This document shows, in pieces, positions 1-12,535 of a stretch of 64,000 nucleotides of DNA (its first letter is position 1; each line of letters starts with the position of its first letter). The notes beneath the pieces were generated by a model. That model was not told where the DNA came from. It was given only the letters and a program-made list of their open reading frames with translations, and did not search any database. The stretch spans positions 33,428,010 to 33,492,009 of the forward strand of contig CM060068.1 in assembly GCA_030533445.1 (NCBI GenBank). Reading direction: 5' to 3'. Source of the DNA: Cyprinodon diabolis. Its lineage: Eukaryota; Chordata; Actinopteri; Cyprinodontiformes; Cyprinodontidae. The position numbers and the translations under genes are program-made.

Positions 1-1859
1 AAAAATGTCCATAGTGGTGGTTTGTAGTTGTTGATGTTAAGGTTGGCACAACTTGTTTTTTCCTTTATTCAATCGGAAAAAACAAGTTGGAAACAACTTT
101 TATGTAATATCTGGGTTATCTATAACCAATTAAAATCTTTTGAATTCAAATACCCAAGCATGACTCAAACTAAAGAAAAATAAAGATTTTTCCGAGTGGC
201 CAAACAATTTTTCAGAGCACTGTATATGTAAAGATACAGTACTGTAATCTTTTACTAAAATAATAAATAACAAAAATACACACCAAAGGATTTGTTAATA
301 TGATGTTTCCTAGTAAAATACGCCCCACAGCATAATTTTCCCACCACTATGCTTAGCAATTGGCTTGCTAGCTCTGTTCATATAGTTATACTTTATTTTC
401 CACCACACCTACCCACTGTTTGCTGCTGAGGAACCTAGAGCTTGTCAATTTTATTATCTTTACTGAGCATATATCACTAAAATGTAAGTAGCTGCATATA
501 TCCTTATTAGAAGTCATTAAATACCTTGTTTGAATTATCTATTAGGCCAGTTTGACTTTAACAACCACATGCAAATATTTTTCATTGGGCATACATAGAG
601 AAATGTAGACATAGAGTTTAGAGCAGATGCCACAACAATGAGAGGTGGTAGTGACTGGTCTGAGCAACAGATGAGCCCAGTTCACATCCCTAAATGCATC
701 CATCTGCCAGCTGAAGAACCAGTGAACATGATACAATGATTTCATGATACCAATGAAATCATTAGGATGCAATATCTATCATACACTGGGAGTTGGGAGG
801 TTTACTTTTTATAGCCAAAGACAATGTGAAGATTAGCCAAAGTATGCGCAAGGAACACCAATGTAAATAAATGGTTGTCCAAATTCGAATCAGAAGAATA
901 GACCAGTTTAATGTACAGATATATTATAGGTACAAGCATGTACAGCCATATGTTTAACCAACTATTAGCCATATGTTCTTACTCTCTTCACAAACTACAG
1001 GATCATCTTTGATCATTCATCATTGCCTTGTTATAGAGGGAAAAATGGTTTGGCAAGCAACATATTGCCACAACATATTGTAGGAAAACCAGGGGGAGAA
1101 TGTGGATATTATTTGTGCATGTTTCTGTTTCATGTGAACCAGGGATTGGGAAACATCTACATCTTGTCCCTCTCTCTGTCCAGATTAGCCATCTCTAGCC
1201 ATCTGTGGCCTTCTAACCCTTTTAGAGACCTTTTGGCAGGAGTCTGCATGGGTCAGGTTTTTTCCCAGGTTAGGTGTTGTTTCAGACAATCAGGGAGCAT
1301 CCATTACTTTCTCAAGAGCACACACCAACGAATATGCAAAAATCATGAGCAGCTTTATCCCCTTTTACAAAACATGCTGTTAACAATCAACATTTCTCTC
1401 TGAACAAACCCAGAAGCCCGAGTGTTGCATAGCAAATGAGAAGTATCAAGAGACATCATGCAATATGGTAATCACTCTGCTAAGAGGGAGGTTGAGAGGG
1501 CAGTAAATGCAATGCAACCCAAACACTGCCAAAATTTTGTCCATGGAAATTAAACATACAAACAGCTACAAAACCATCGAGGGAGGTAGACTCAAGGTTT
1601 CCCTTCTTTTACTTGGCGGTCATGCACATTTGTTTCCTCATCACCTGTTTTCCACCTTCTTTTTCACCTTTAATTGCAGTTTACAGAAAAAAGGGTAATA
1701 ACTTGTGGAAAAAGGGTGGATTATTTTCTTGCCCAGTATGTGAATCCTAAGCAGGCCAAACGCCAGCTCTATTGCTCAATCCCTCTGCTGGCTGAATCTT
1801 AATAGCTAGATAGAGAAAAAGAGCAGAGGGGGAGAGAGAGAGAGGCTGACAGCGGGGCT

Positions 1860-2065
1860 TGACATGGGCATTAAATCATGCCCCGAGGAATCCTCCATCC
1901 ACAGGCTCCTGACAACCGCGCTGTCATCATGGCCAGGCCACTTCCTATGCCTCTTGACAACACTGGAGCAAAATTAGTCCGAGCATCAGATGTAAATTGG
2001 CGCTGTTCAAGGATGATAATGAGCACCAAGATACATGTCGGTGTCACTGACGGGACGCTATCTTG
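1860..2065. promoter_or_regulatory. Candidate conserved non-coding element
   Basis: The stretch has mixed, non-repetitive composition, unlike the AT-rich DNA around it, and no credible coding frame. It contains ATTAAATCATG, GATGTAAATTGG and TTGATTGGCTG, the last including an inverted CCAAT box. Calling it regulatory is inference from composition only; alignment to other fish would decide. Confidence 0.2.
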
Positions 2066-5000
2066 ATTGGCTGTCCCTCACACCACGCTCCATTAGGTCT
2101 AATGGTATTCAGGCCAGGTATGGGCGTGAGGTGGGAGCAGAGTGTGTAGCGGGGGGGAGAAGGGATGGACAGGGAGAAAGTTGATCAGTTTGTTCTATTT
2201 GCACGTTGGTTTCTGAGTGAAAAGAGGATATTCGCACAGGGTACGAATATCAAGAATGCTTTCTGGTTATCTTTTCATTGGACTATAGTTTTTCAAGAAA
2301 GATGGATTCATAAACTGATCATGTACAGCTTTTAAGTTCCTCATTCTGCACAATGTAAGGCTTAAGGAGGTCAGTTCTATCTCATTTCCAAGGCTATTTA
2401 ACAAATCTCTTGGCTCTTAGTCTATACAACTCACTTACATATTACAGTATTAGTTGCCAGTGTGCCATTTTTCCTTCCCATGCTGGGGATAAGCCAGCCA
2501 AACCTGCCCCAGATGCATACATTTCCCATAATGAGGCAGGTGGCCTCGACAGACGGTTTGGTCGTGTGGGTGACATCATGCAAACCAGCAGCTCTGGGCA
2601 TCTGACTGACAGACAGTGCCAGTCTTTTCACTCTTCTCCTACATCATCTCCTTTCACCCACAACATCTTTTTTCTGCTGCTCTCTTTTGCCTTCCTCTTG
2701 TTCCTTTATTTTGAGTTGGTGCACATCTGTAACACAAATACACAATACAACAAGGCCTCGTAAATTCCTCTGCTCCACCGCAATTTCAGATAAAGATAGC
2801 CGAAGGTCATTAAATGAACTGCTGTGGCTGTAACAGGGTAAAAACTTGCTGTAATTAAAAGCGAATAAATAATAGATTATGTATATTTTCTTGTAATTGG
2901 CTTCTCGTTATCCCTCTACATGCTGAATGCTAATTGATGTTGGGACTTAATTATCATTTCACTATGAAGTTAGCAGTTTATCCAGAGAGATGTTGAAGAT
3001 GAATCACCAAGGTCCTCTCATGGCTATTTCTATAAACGCCAAGGTTATCCATCCCCCTAATATCTTCCAAAATATTAGCAGAGAAAAAAAGGAGCGGTCA
3101 GAACATGGAGTGATACAAAATGCCCTACCAGCCATCTAATTGCAAGTATTTAGAAAACTAGCAGAGGAAGTGGTAAATGGCAAGAATTAAGCCAGATGCC
3201 CTAAGCAAGAGAATCTATTATAAGGATTCCCAGAAGCCTCACTAAAGACCTAAAATTAAGTCGGCAATCTAAATGTAAGTCTGGCAACAGTAGCTGTTGG
3301 CTGATTAAAGATTATGTATTTCTTATAACGTCTTTTAACAAAATACTTGGAGCAATGCAGAGTTTAAAAAATATCAATCACTTTTAAGTTTTATCAGGAC
3401 TTCTGCATGCAGTAAGCTGTATTGCGTCTTAGGCTGCTTCTTGTAGGTGTAAAAAAAAGAATACAAATTTAATCAATCATATTTAGCCAGTGTGTACATC
3501 TTATTTTATTGGGAACTTGGGCAAGGTCCTCTAAAATGGCATTGGTGCCAAAATAACCAGTTTTTCAAAACAGTCCAGGGTCATCAAATATAACAGGATT
3601 AAATGTTAACCCTATATATAAATAAGCACAACACTCTGGGTAAATTTGCAGATGATTCATAGGAATTTATTGCCTGTGGAGGAAACTTTAAAATTAGCAT
3701 CATATCTCTTTCTCTGACACGAAATATCGTGAGCCATAGGACAGGTCAAATACTTCTACTAAAGATAAAGATCTCACTACTAAATCTCCTTATTTAGGTA
3801 AACTTTTTATATCCCCCTGTACTTTCAAATTAAGCATCAAGCAACAAGCTTTTCCTTACTTAACTGCTTCAAGGAAGGGTTATATCATGATGTCATTTGT
3901 AGCACAGTTGCATTGCAACAACAAGGTTTCAAACTTATGATCTTTCGACCAAATAGATAAACAGCCCTCACTTACAAGTGTGTGTACATGGTATGTCCAT
4001 GGTGATACTTTGTGACCCTGTAATGGATTGGAAATCTGACCAGTTTGGACCCTGCCGGGTGCCAAATGTCTGCTGAAGAAGAGCACCAGCTGGTCAACAA
4101 CCCTGCACAGATAAACTGGTATTGAAAGCTTGTGAAAGGATGTTTTATGTAGAGAGATTTTGACTAAAAAGCAATGTTGTGTGTAAACCTTTTTAATTAT
4201 TTCAAACAAAGCAAAACATATATACACCATGTTTTCAGGATAAATGTCTTGAAAATAAGGAGTAATATTTTTAGGATAAAATCCAAAATATAAAATATGA
4301 ATAACATTCCAGTTTTCATTTTGAATGCTGCAGCTTAGAGAGAGTGTGTGGATAAGGGGAAACAAAACTGTACTAAAGAGCAAGCAGAAGCTTCAGTCTT
4401 CTAATAAGTTGCTTGCTCAGTCTGTACAGAGACAGCCATCGCACTGTGTGGCAGGCCTTCCTAATGGAGTCTTAATGTGTCCAGCAGTGAACAAAGAAGA
4501 GCATCGACTTTACTCCTCTCTGCACTGTTACCTTACAGGACCCCTTGCTTCTATGTCTTGCAGACTGAGGTGTCCTCTTGCTTGCCTGATTTAATTTTCT
4601 ACAAAAGGCCAAGCCCTGGGCAGCTGTGTCAGCATCTTATGAGCATAGTGATATCTCAGATTTTTAGTTTGGTTCATATATGGGACTGGTTGTACCCTGA
4701 CAAACCTGCCAGGAAACTAGAAGGCTGTGATGCCTCTCTGGTTCCCTCACAAAAGCCTGTGTGATCACCTGCCTAAGCAGAGGAGCGTTTAGAAAAGAAA
4801 CTAAGAGGTGTTCATATGTGTGAGGCTGGAAATTTACTGAAACCCAGAAATAGATTTCTTTGGCAGCTGGAATAAGAGAGTACCTGGGGCTTTATACACT
4901 TGCAAAATGATCTTTTTGGCACTTGGGTTGGCTCAGTAAAATACTCTCTGTTCCTAGAAAGAATATGCTTTTATGCTGTTTTTTAGCACCAGACAGATTT

Positions 5001-5089
5001 ATTGTATAGCACTTTAACAAGCAACACATTCTCTTTCTTTTGTAGATGTTGCTGTTGTTTGTTTTTGGATTTGTTATTTCTGTCTTTGA

Positions 5090-5332
5090 ATGTTTCTTCC
5101 CCTGTGTCTTCCTGCTGTTTTCTGCATGTTTAATGTATCAGTCATTCAGGTTGGGAGTGAGTTGTATGGCTTTGTCTGTCGCAACCGAAGAACTCTCTGT
5201 TTTCCAACTGCTGTGCCAGGTGTAACTGAAATTGACACGCCTTTCAATACATGGAGAAAATACGTTATTGGAAGAGACATCTTTTATTCTCCAGAAAATT
5301 ACATCACACACGATCATGTCCGAGAGCTCTGA
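5090..5332 (+). CDS. Possible 80-residue ORF or terminal exon
   Basis: This is an ATG-started open frame of 80 codons ending in TGA. The first 20 residues are hydrophobic and could be a signal peptide. The remainder is mixed and charged, with two cysteines in the CRNRRTLCFP stretch and a C-terminal ITHDHVREL. A pyrimidine-rich tract ending in TTTTGTAG lies just upstream at 5033-5045, and a second possible acceptor (TCATTCAG) lies inside the frame at 5149, so it could instead be the last exon of a spliced gene. I do not recognise the protein family. Its codon and amino-acid mix looks more protein-like than the other short frames nearby, but one short frame is weak evidence. Confidence 0.15.
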   Translation: MFLPLCLPAVFCMFNVSVIQVGSELYGFVCRNRRTLCFPTAVPGVTEIDTPFNTWRKYVIGRDIFYSPENYITHDHVREL

Positions 5333-5757
5333 TCTCTATCCCTCTGTGGTGTAAGAGGGGGAGGGAAGGGTTTCATAGGTACCTGTGTGAATAGGCATGC
5401 ATTAAACACATAAGTTGAAAGGAGATTGATTAGCTCAGAAAAACAGACATTTATTCAACAAGGAACAAAGAAAAACTCCAGGTAAGGTCGTAAAATAGAA
5501 ATGCCCTAAAGGACAGTAATACGTGCTTATATGTCCTTCTGTAATATCATCATGAGACATAAGTGAGGGTAATGGACTTCAGGTAGCTAATACCTTGAAC
5601 TTCATCTTTAGCAGGCAGGTAAGTCAGGACTGAGCTACAGTAGTATGGCATTCTCATTGTCATTCAAAAATACAACAGCTTCCCAGCAAGCTGTTAAAAC
5701 AAAATAAAAAATACAGTCTATTGGAAACCACCACCATACTTTTGCAAAGAGTATTAC

Positions 5758-6517
5758 TGTCATGATCTTGGCGATGAAGACTGCCCCGATTACTCATTTC
5801 ATTCACCTGCCTAGCTCCGCCCAGTTTCTCATTACCCTTCATCTGATCCACCTGCTCCAGCTTCTATTTAACCGGCTCTCTAACAGTCCTCAGTGCCGGA
5901 TTATTCTAGCCCTTTGTGAGAGTTTTCTAGCATATCTTAGTGTTTCTGATTGCCTTATCCTGACCCGTTCTGCCTCTGGACCTCTTAGCCTGCCTGTTCC
6001 TGTTCTGATCTGTTTTCCTGATCTGAATTCTGCCTGTTTACAGAACCTGGAACTGATTCCTGACACAGTTTTGGATTTCCCTTCAGAAATATCTTCAGAT
6101 CTCTGTTCTCCTGGCCTGGACTCCTGAGCACGTCCTCGACACCGGCTTTGGTTTTGCTCTCTGGATTTTCCTGCCTTCCATCCCCTGCTTAGTTCTGAAC
6201 TCCTGCCTGTTCTTCGACCTTCAAAGACACAAGCTTCTGGGACTCTCTGGGCAGTGTCCACTGTTTCTTGTTGGCAGCTAACGGTCTTTAACCAACCTAA
6301 TCCTCTGGGCACAGACTGAACTTTAAGACCAGGTTAGTGACTCACACGTTCATAATCTTCCTCCACCAGATAGACATGGTCACTAACCTGTGTTCTCTCC
6401 TTGCAGAGGTCCCTGCCTTAGACATCCTCGCCTTTCACTGCAATTCCTTTTTCTTAAAAACGTTTTTGAGGAAACTGTCTGCTCCGAAATCTGGGTCCTC
6501 TGTTGTAAGCCAGGACA
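5758..6517 (+). repeat. Solo LTR-like element (family A, copy 1)
   Basis: The element starts TGTCATGATC and ends CCAGGACA, the TG...CA form of an LTR. It is flanked by ATTAC (5753-5757) and ATTAT (6518-6522), a near-perfect 5-bp target duplication. A TATA-like CTATTTAACC lies near 5865. A segment that looks like a small GT-AG intron lies at about 6332-6406, and its edges GGTTAGTGAC and GTCACTAACC are inverted repeats. Related copies are at 28623-29280 (reverse) and 41678-42107. A minus-strand frame at 5890-6312 shares RTGTG-type residues with the frame in the 28.8-kb copy; I read both as by-products of the repeat. No internal gag-pol sequence is present. Confidence 0.65.
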
Positions 6518-7869
6518 ATTATCTATTTTATGCAGTTATCCACTTGTTTTATATTGAGGCTGTCTGTTGCACTAGCAAATCAGCATAAAGCTAACTAACA
6601 TGCGTGCACATGTGTTTGTGTTGGGGTTAGAAATATTATCTGATGAGAGATATTTGTGTTTTATTTTGAGTGAACGAAAACTGTTTTGTAAGCTATAAGC
6701 GTTTGGCAACAGGTAGACCAGTCACAGCAGTAAATTAAGCTCCACAGAGCCAAAGAAAACGTTGGTGATTGCTCTTTTTTTTTTTTTGTTTAAATGACTC
6801 ATAATGATAAATCATTTTCCGTTTTGGCACCATCTCTTTACAGGCTTGGTATATTTGTTACTCTAAGCATGGGATGTAAACAGCCTATGAAAAACATATC
6901 CATAGGGGGTAACAGGTCCTTATCACAGAAACTCTTTCCAGCTTTTCTCCAGCAAAGAGAACTTTTTACATAATCTGTAAGGCTTACCTGTGAACACTGT
7001 GCAAAATCCCAACCTTCCAGTCTAGAAGGTGCTTAATCATTGCAGTTTTTCTCGATTGGTAATGTTGAATTTATTTCAGATAAACTTGAAATGTTTGGAT
7101 TTAGACTGAATTTTGGTTTTATTCAAGGCTTGGCTCTTTTCTGTTAAGATACTTCTTGATATTATTTTTTTTTTTTTGCTGGGAATCAACAGGTTCCCTA
7201 TGAGAGGATTCCTCACTGTTTCTGCTTCCAGTCCAAGATTGGTCATAATATTGGCAAGAGCTGCTTCAGCCTGTTGTGATCTTAATTATTTGGTAATGAT
7301 TCAGATCTAATGACCACAGGTGAAGGTTCAGAATTCATACACAGCAGCAGAGATCTGGATTGATTCATGTGAATTAAAATTGAATTAGACTGACTTTTAA
7401 TTAAGTATAATAAAACATTTTTCTGTGTTATACTGAGGTTTAATTATACTCATGTAATACAAAATGGAATGTTTAAATCAAATATATTTGGGTTTGGTTT
7501 ACCTGCTGTGTTTTACATAATGGGTATGAATCAAAGAAACAGTTTTCAGACAGTTTTTAACAGTTTTCAACAGTTTTTAGTATATTAAGCAGAGGTCAAC
7601 AACCCTGCTTAATATACCCCTAATTCCTAAATCTTGTTGAGAAAAGGGGATCTTAATTTCATTATAGATCAGTTAGGATGTTTACGAGACAATTTAAACT
7701 TTGTATTTTTAGACCATTTTGAGATGTATGTAGTTGCTGCTTGTTTCTTAAAGAAAAAACAATTTTTAAAATCTTTTAAAAATCTATAAAACTTTATTAG
7801 TTACATTTTATCAAATTACTTTTTTGATTTGATTAGAGACATGCATGCCTTGACTTTGAAGTTGACTTG
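6518..7869. other. Non-genic stretch
   Basis: AT-rich sequence with T-runs at about 6775-6787 and 7166-7178 and no gene seen. A perfect 12-bp hairpin sits at 7581-7616, preceded by short CAGTTTT repeats from about 7540. Confidence 0.6.
7581..7616. repeat. Perfect 12-bp inverted repeat
   Basis: The arms TATATTAAGCAG (7581-7592) and CTGCTTAATATA (7605-7616) pair perfectly across a 12-base loop. No run of T or gene end suggests a terminator. It may be the scar of a small mobile element or chance. Confidence 0.6.
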
Positions 7870-7877
7870 GGAGTTTT

Positions 7878-8146
7878 GTTGCTGAAGATTCTCAGTTATC
7901 CAGGTCATTGTCATACCAAAATAAGAAAGTTAAAAACAGTCCCCTGGACTTTGTTTCCAAGTTTGAAGACGTTTTTATTTTGGAAACAAAACAAAGTTTT
8001 GATAGGCTACTGCATAAAACCTCGAACTCAACGCTATTTCTCACATTTTGAATTGGTAAAGCTTTCTGGATGGGAAGGCAAATGTCGTCAAACTTGGAAA
8101 CAAAGTCCAGTGGATTGTTTTTAACTTTTTTTTTTGGAATGACCTA
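7878..8146. mobile_element. Foldback MITE with 8-bp target duplication
   Basis: The 269-bp element is flanked on both sides by GGAGTTTT (7870-7877 and 8147-8154), the 8-bp duplication expected of a hAT-type insertion. Its inner arms (7928-7970 and 8087-8126) are long imperfect inverted repeats containing CTGGACTTTGTTTCCAAG and its complement, so the element can fold back. It sits inside a copy of the 'gacttgagacttg' family, parts of which lie on either side (about 7840-7869 and 8155-8240). It has no coding capacity, so it is a non-autonomous element. Confidence 0.65.
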
Positions 8147-8154
8147 GGAGTTTT

Positions 8155-11099
8155 ATCTCTTGGCTATGGACTAGACGCAAGCCTTTGGTGGAGAGACTTG
8201 AGACTTATTTGTGACATGCAATTCTTTGACTTGGTTGTACCTTTGCAGAATTAAAGAGTTTCAATTTTTTAATAAGGTCTTTCCTTACTACAAACTAGAC
8301 CAGAGACCGGACCAGGGCAGCAGTCATTTCTCTACCAACAAGGTCTCCATCTGTCTATGAATGTTCTGCACCAGCCTTTCTTCTGAAATACTTGAACTTC
8401 TCTGCCTAAAGCACATACTGACCCCGCAACCGGGAAGGAACAATCAGCTACATTCTGGTTGAAAACCATGGCCTCAGGAGGCTAATTCTTGGCAGACTTC
8501 TAAGTAAATTTATTTTGGACAGACTTAAAATGTATGAAGGTAAGCTGAGGTATTTGAACTCAACTTCAGCTTGATTCAAGGCCTCTGTTATATTTCTCCA
8601 TCATACACAAACAGAGCAGATTTCAGTCTTCCCTTTGGTCTTTCTGACTTCCTTTCCTCTTAGTCTCTTTGTTGGAGTGTTCATAACCATTGAGGGAGAG
8701 CCAAACTGGGCTTAGCCTGAGATGCTGATAAATCAGAAACCTGTCCCATCACTTTAATGAGTACCTACACGCACACACACACATGCGTATACAGGCACTT
8801 ATGACTGCTTGGCTATTAGGCTCCAAGAACAGGAGAAAAAGTATTTGAAAGTGAATTTTAGATTTCCGGTCGTGGAGCTCTGCCTGGGAGTGGCATCCAA
8901 GCAAAGGCGCAAGCAGTGCACACTCACACCTACACACCCCATGCACCTCACTGTTTCAGCCCTGGTTGCTCTAGCACACAGCATGGATGATCAAAAGAGG
9001 CCAACGGCTGCCGACCATTATGCCAATGACACTTTGAGTAAGAGTCCAGAGAGCGCAGCGACATGACAGCCATTAGGGATTGAAAGTGGGACTTTAAAGG
9101 AGGGCTGAAGGATAACTGTCAGTACAGAATCAAAGGCGTAAAGTGAAATCTTCATAATGCATTGCAGTGGAGGAAATTCTTGCTCTCTCTGTTTCTCTAA
9201 ACTACTCAGTCAAAAGTATCCCATACAGAGATGCACCGTTCAATCCCCCCCCCCACAAAAAAAAACATGAAACATCCAGGAACAAAGGGCTGATGAGGGG
9301 AGTTCAGTGACTGGCACACTGGTAAATGAAAGCGAACAGCGGGCCATTGTGCGGGTGGTAGACAGATCATTAAGGACTGGACTGGGTTACACTCACAGTA
9401 AAGGAGGAAGCAACTGGAGCGCTACACCTCTGTTTCCTCCAGCTTGGATCCAGCTGACAAATGTGATTGAAATAGCATGGTAGCACAATAAGATATAATG
9501 AGTATCACTCTGTAACTGTAATATGAGGGATTTAAACTTTGTTTAAAAAAAAGTGCCAAATGAAGCTTTGAAACCATTTGTCAAAATATGGCTTCACGAG
9601 TTTACTAACAAGGCCATATTTCAAGAAATATAAAAACCGGTCTGGGTGAAACTCCCGGTCCTTCAACTGCACTTATTGTTAACAAAAAAGACTAAACAGA
9701 GGGCAACCATTTGTCTGGTTTTTGATAGCTGAAATCAAGGTCTGCTGCTGGCACTGACCAAACACTCTCAGCTTGGCAGAAAACTGCCTCTAATGTGTCT
9801 TTCTGTCGCATAATCAGGGATTTCACACACTAAATCTTTGATCATGGGAGAACCCTCTCTTATGGGAGAACCCTCCAACTGCTACCCCGTACACACACAC
9901 AACCACACACCCCTATGGGTCTCTGATCTCCCTCCAATTAATGATGTCAAATGAGTGTGTTTACAGGCTCATTAGATTACTGCTGCAGAAGTAAAGCTCC
10001 GCCCTGCATCATCTAGCACACTTTCAGGCTTCCAGATAGAGACTTGCTCTGTCTTGACACCGTCCTTGGAGGAAAGCCTGATGGCAAAGCACCAAAGTGC
10101 TAGTGCCATCACAGTCAGGGCTGCGGCTCTGTGGTGGTAACTGAGCCATGATGGCAGCACTCCACACGCTCCGATACACTTACAACTATTTACTAGATGT
10201 GCAACCCAGCTGGACCGCTTTGGAGACCATTCAGGATGGTTAAGCAGCCAAGTGAATCCCCTCAAGACCTTTTTAAATTTAGGAGACTTAGGCTTAGGCC
10301 AAGGTATGAAGACACACAGACCGGTGTGTGTGAACCTTAGGGAGACAAGGTAAAGAAAAGAAAGCATTTTCACAATGAAAGGGAATAAAGAAAGGGATGG
10401 AAATTTTTAAGAAAGAGGCAAGTCAGAGAAGATACTCCTACTCTAGCTGGGAGATTTTCATGTTTCATTTATAAACCAATTAGTTTCCCTTAACAACTGC
10501 TTGATACCACAGAAAGCAGCGTGACATCATTAAATAGAGTCTATGCAAGAAGCTGTGGGCAGCACGCCGGCTTGGTTCCGAGCTTCTACACTGCCCCCTG
10601 CTGGTTTGGAGGTCAGCTTCTACCTCCTCCAACTGAGAGCGCCATGGGCCAGCACTCTCACCTCAGCACTCAGACAAGGAGCTCGCTCAAGCCCCTCGCT
10701 TTTCTACCAGGGGTAATTACGACACTAATGAGAAGCGGGGCAAATCAGAGGGCTACATACGGACAGGAAGGCGACACTGTCATGGCGCTTCAATTACAGA
10801 ACAGTCTGTCTTTGTCGAGCCTGAAGACGAAAGGGTTTGAAAGGAGTTAAAGAGGGAGAGAGAAGAGAGGAGGAAGGCATATATGGCCTCGCTAATTCAT
10901 ATTTAATATCTACATCTGTGTTTCAGAGCACCGGTAATGTAATCATCTCTTTAATTAGGTAGAAATGATTGTTTATGCAGGGATCATATGCAGGATATTT
11001 CACACTTGGGAAAAGAAAATCAGAATGTACAGTGCCTTATAAGATTACTGTTTATGCAACAAACTAGAGGACAGTAGTGCACGACTGTGGAGTAGTCAA
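8155..11099. other. Non-genic stretch
   Basis: No gene is supported. It contains short CA-rich runs (8768-8782, 9892-9910), a C-run/A-run at about 9247-9267, and mixed-complexity islands around 9960-10210 and 10510-10860. The latter has several short open frames on both strands but no recognisable domain, and may be conserved non-coding sequence. Confidence 0.55.
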
Positions 11100-11105
11100 T
11101 CTTAA

Positions 11106-11640
11106 TGTCTAATTTATTTATAAAGCACAATTAAAAACAGCCAATTGTTACCAAAGTATAAGATAAATAACATAAAACAAATTAAAACCACGAGGAGAGG
11201 AGAGCTCAAGCCTAAAACAGAGGGAAACAATGGTAATTCATACTGGATCGAATGCTAAAGAAAAAAGGTATGTTTATAAAAGAGACTTGAAATCTGAAAT
11301 CTGAAAGAAGCCTGTCTAAGAGATTACGCCATAATTTTGAAGCCACAACTGAAAAAGCCCTAGATGCTTCACCCTAGCATTTTGGATAAAAAGAAACATT
11401 TGATTTCACTACTTGAGAATAAAGATAAGACTGGAATAGGTTTGAGAGAGGCCATACATCCATTAAGACATTTATAGGTCAACAGGAGAATTTAAAGCCT
11501 GACCACACTGGGAGACAGAGGATCAAACAGTAAAGTATCCATATGTTTAAATCCAAATGGTAAAACAAGTCGCTCTAATATTACAGTAATATTTCCAAAC
11601 CTTATTGTTCTAAAACCTACCCCTGCTTTTAACTGTTCCA
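11106..11640 (+). repeat. Fish interspersed repeat ('tttataaagcac' family)
   Basis: The wording AATTTATTTATAAAGCACAA near the start, AGCCTGTCTAAGAGATTACG further in, and CCACAACTGAAAAAGCCCTA match a repeat I know to be widespread in teleosts. The copy is diverged, with no coding frame. A similar block (GTTTTAAGCCTACCCTTAAA) occurs at 43930-44050. Confidence 0.6.
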
Positions 11641-11857
11641 TAATTTTATCCCTAACCTCATTCTGTTTGTTGATTTATTTGCTGCAAAAAACCTTACAAA
11701 AAGACATTCTTGTACTGAAATGAAATTTGCGACTTTGGAATACAATTATAGGCAGAGCAGGTTGGCTAAAAATGCATACAGAGTTTACTTTATTCGAAGA
11801 TTGTTTAAAACCAAGTATTATGTTTTACTTTGGGATAGTCTGTCCCTTTAGAAAACC

Positions 11858-12535
11858 AGAATTCAATTCAGTTTAGTTTATTTATATAGCGCCAATTCAA
11901 AACACGTCATCTCAAGGCACTTTACAGACACAATTCAGCCAGATCATACTATATGATTAGTTCCAAGTTTTTGACTCAAACTCAATCCCACACATCAAGC
12001 GTCCATGTAGCGACAGTGGAGAGGAAAAACTCCCTTTTAACAAGAGGAATCCTCCAGCACAACAAGCTCAGTGTTTTCGACCATCTGCCGAGGCTGACTG
12101 TGGTTCAAGGAGACAGAAGAAGACATACAGAAAGAAGCAGAGATACGAAAGGTAACTGTTAACCAGCTGTGCTGGCGGCACCGTCCAGGAAACAGACAGC
12201 CAGACGAATAAACTCGGAGTCAGCTCCCATATCAAAGAATGAAAGAGAGTACATACAGTTAGTCACAGTCAGAGAAACAGGAGCACACTGAAAAACAGGC
12301 CAAGCTCCAACATCCACAAACAAAGGTGGCAGCAGAAGAGCTGATATTTCAAACCAGGATGGTCTCACAGCAAAACAGGAACAGACCAGATGATACTACT
12401 ATGAAAAAAAACAGAGAGAGCATAAAGTTAGAGGTTGAACAAACAAATACTGCAGAGCAGGTGAATAGAGATACAATGAACCATTATCATCACAACAAAA
12501 CAAACAATAAAATGCATTTTATTTATGCTTGAAGG
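11858..12535 (+). repeat. Fish interspersed repeat ('tttatatagcgcc' family)
   Basis: It begins with the AATTCAGTTTAGTTTATTTA and TATAGCGCCAATTC wording and continues with TCATCTCAAGGCACTTTACA and CGACAGTGGAGAGGAAAAAC, the standard order of this teleost repeat. The copy at 43634-44128 has the same order of blocks. The 3' boundary here is uncertain. Short frames across it are not genes. Confidence 0.65.

Larger units (their letters stand above)
1..5757. other. Non-genic desert, left flank
   Basis: I see no convincing gene. The open frames are short, many begin at non-ATG codons, and none shows a known domain. Sequence around 1860-2065, 2490-2620 and 2860-3060 is of higher complexity with homeodomain-type TAAT cores and could be conserved regulatory sequence. 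Around 4010-4070 there is a weak resemblance to the 'tggatgga' fish repeat family. One 80-residue frame at 5090-5332 is listed separately. Confidence 0.6.

Noticed and set aside
3880..4383. 167-codon minus-strand frame
   Set aside because: AT-rich, low-quality sequence with no recognisable domain; part overlaps a weak 'tggatgga' family remnant.
10521..10850. 109-codon frame in a GC-richer island
   Set aside because: No domain, and open frames of similar length exist in other phases; conserved non-coding sequence is as likely.
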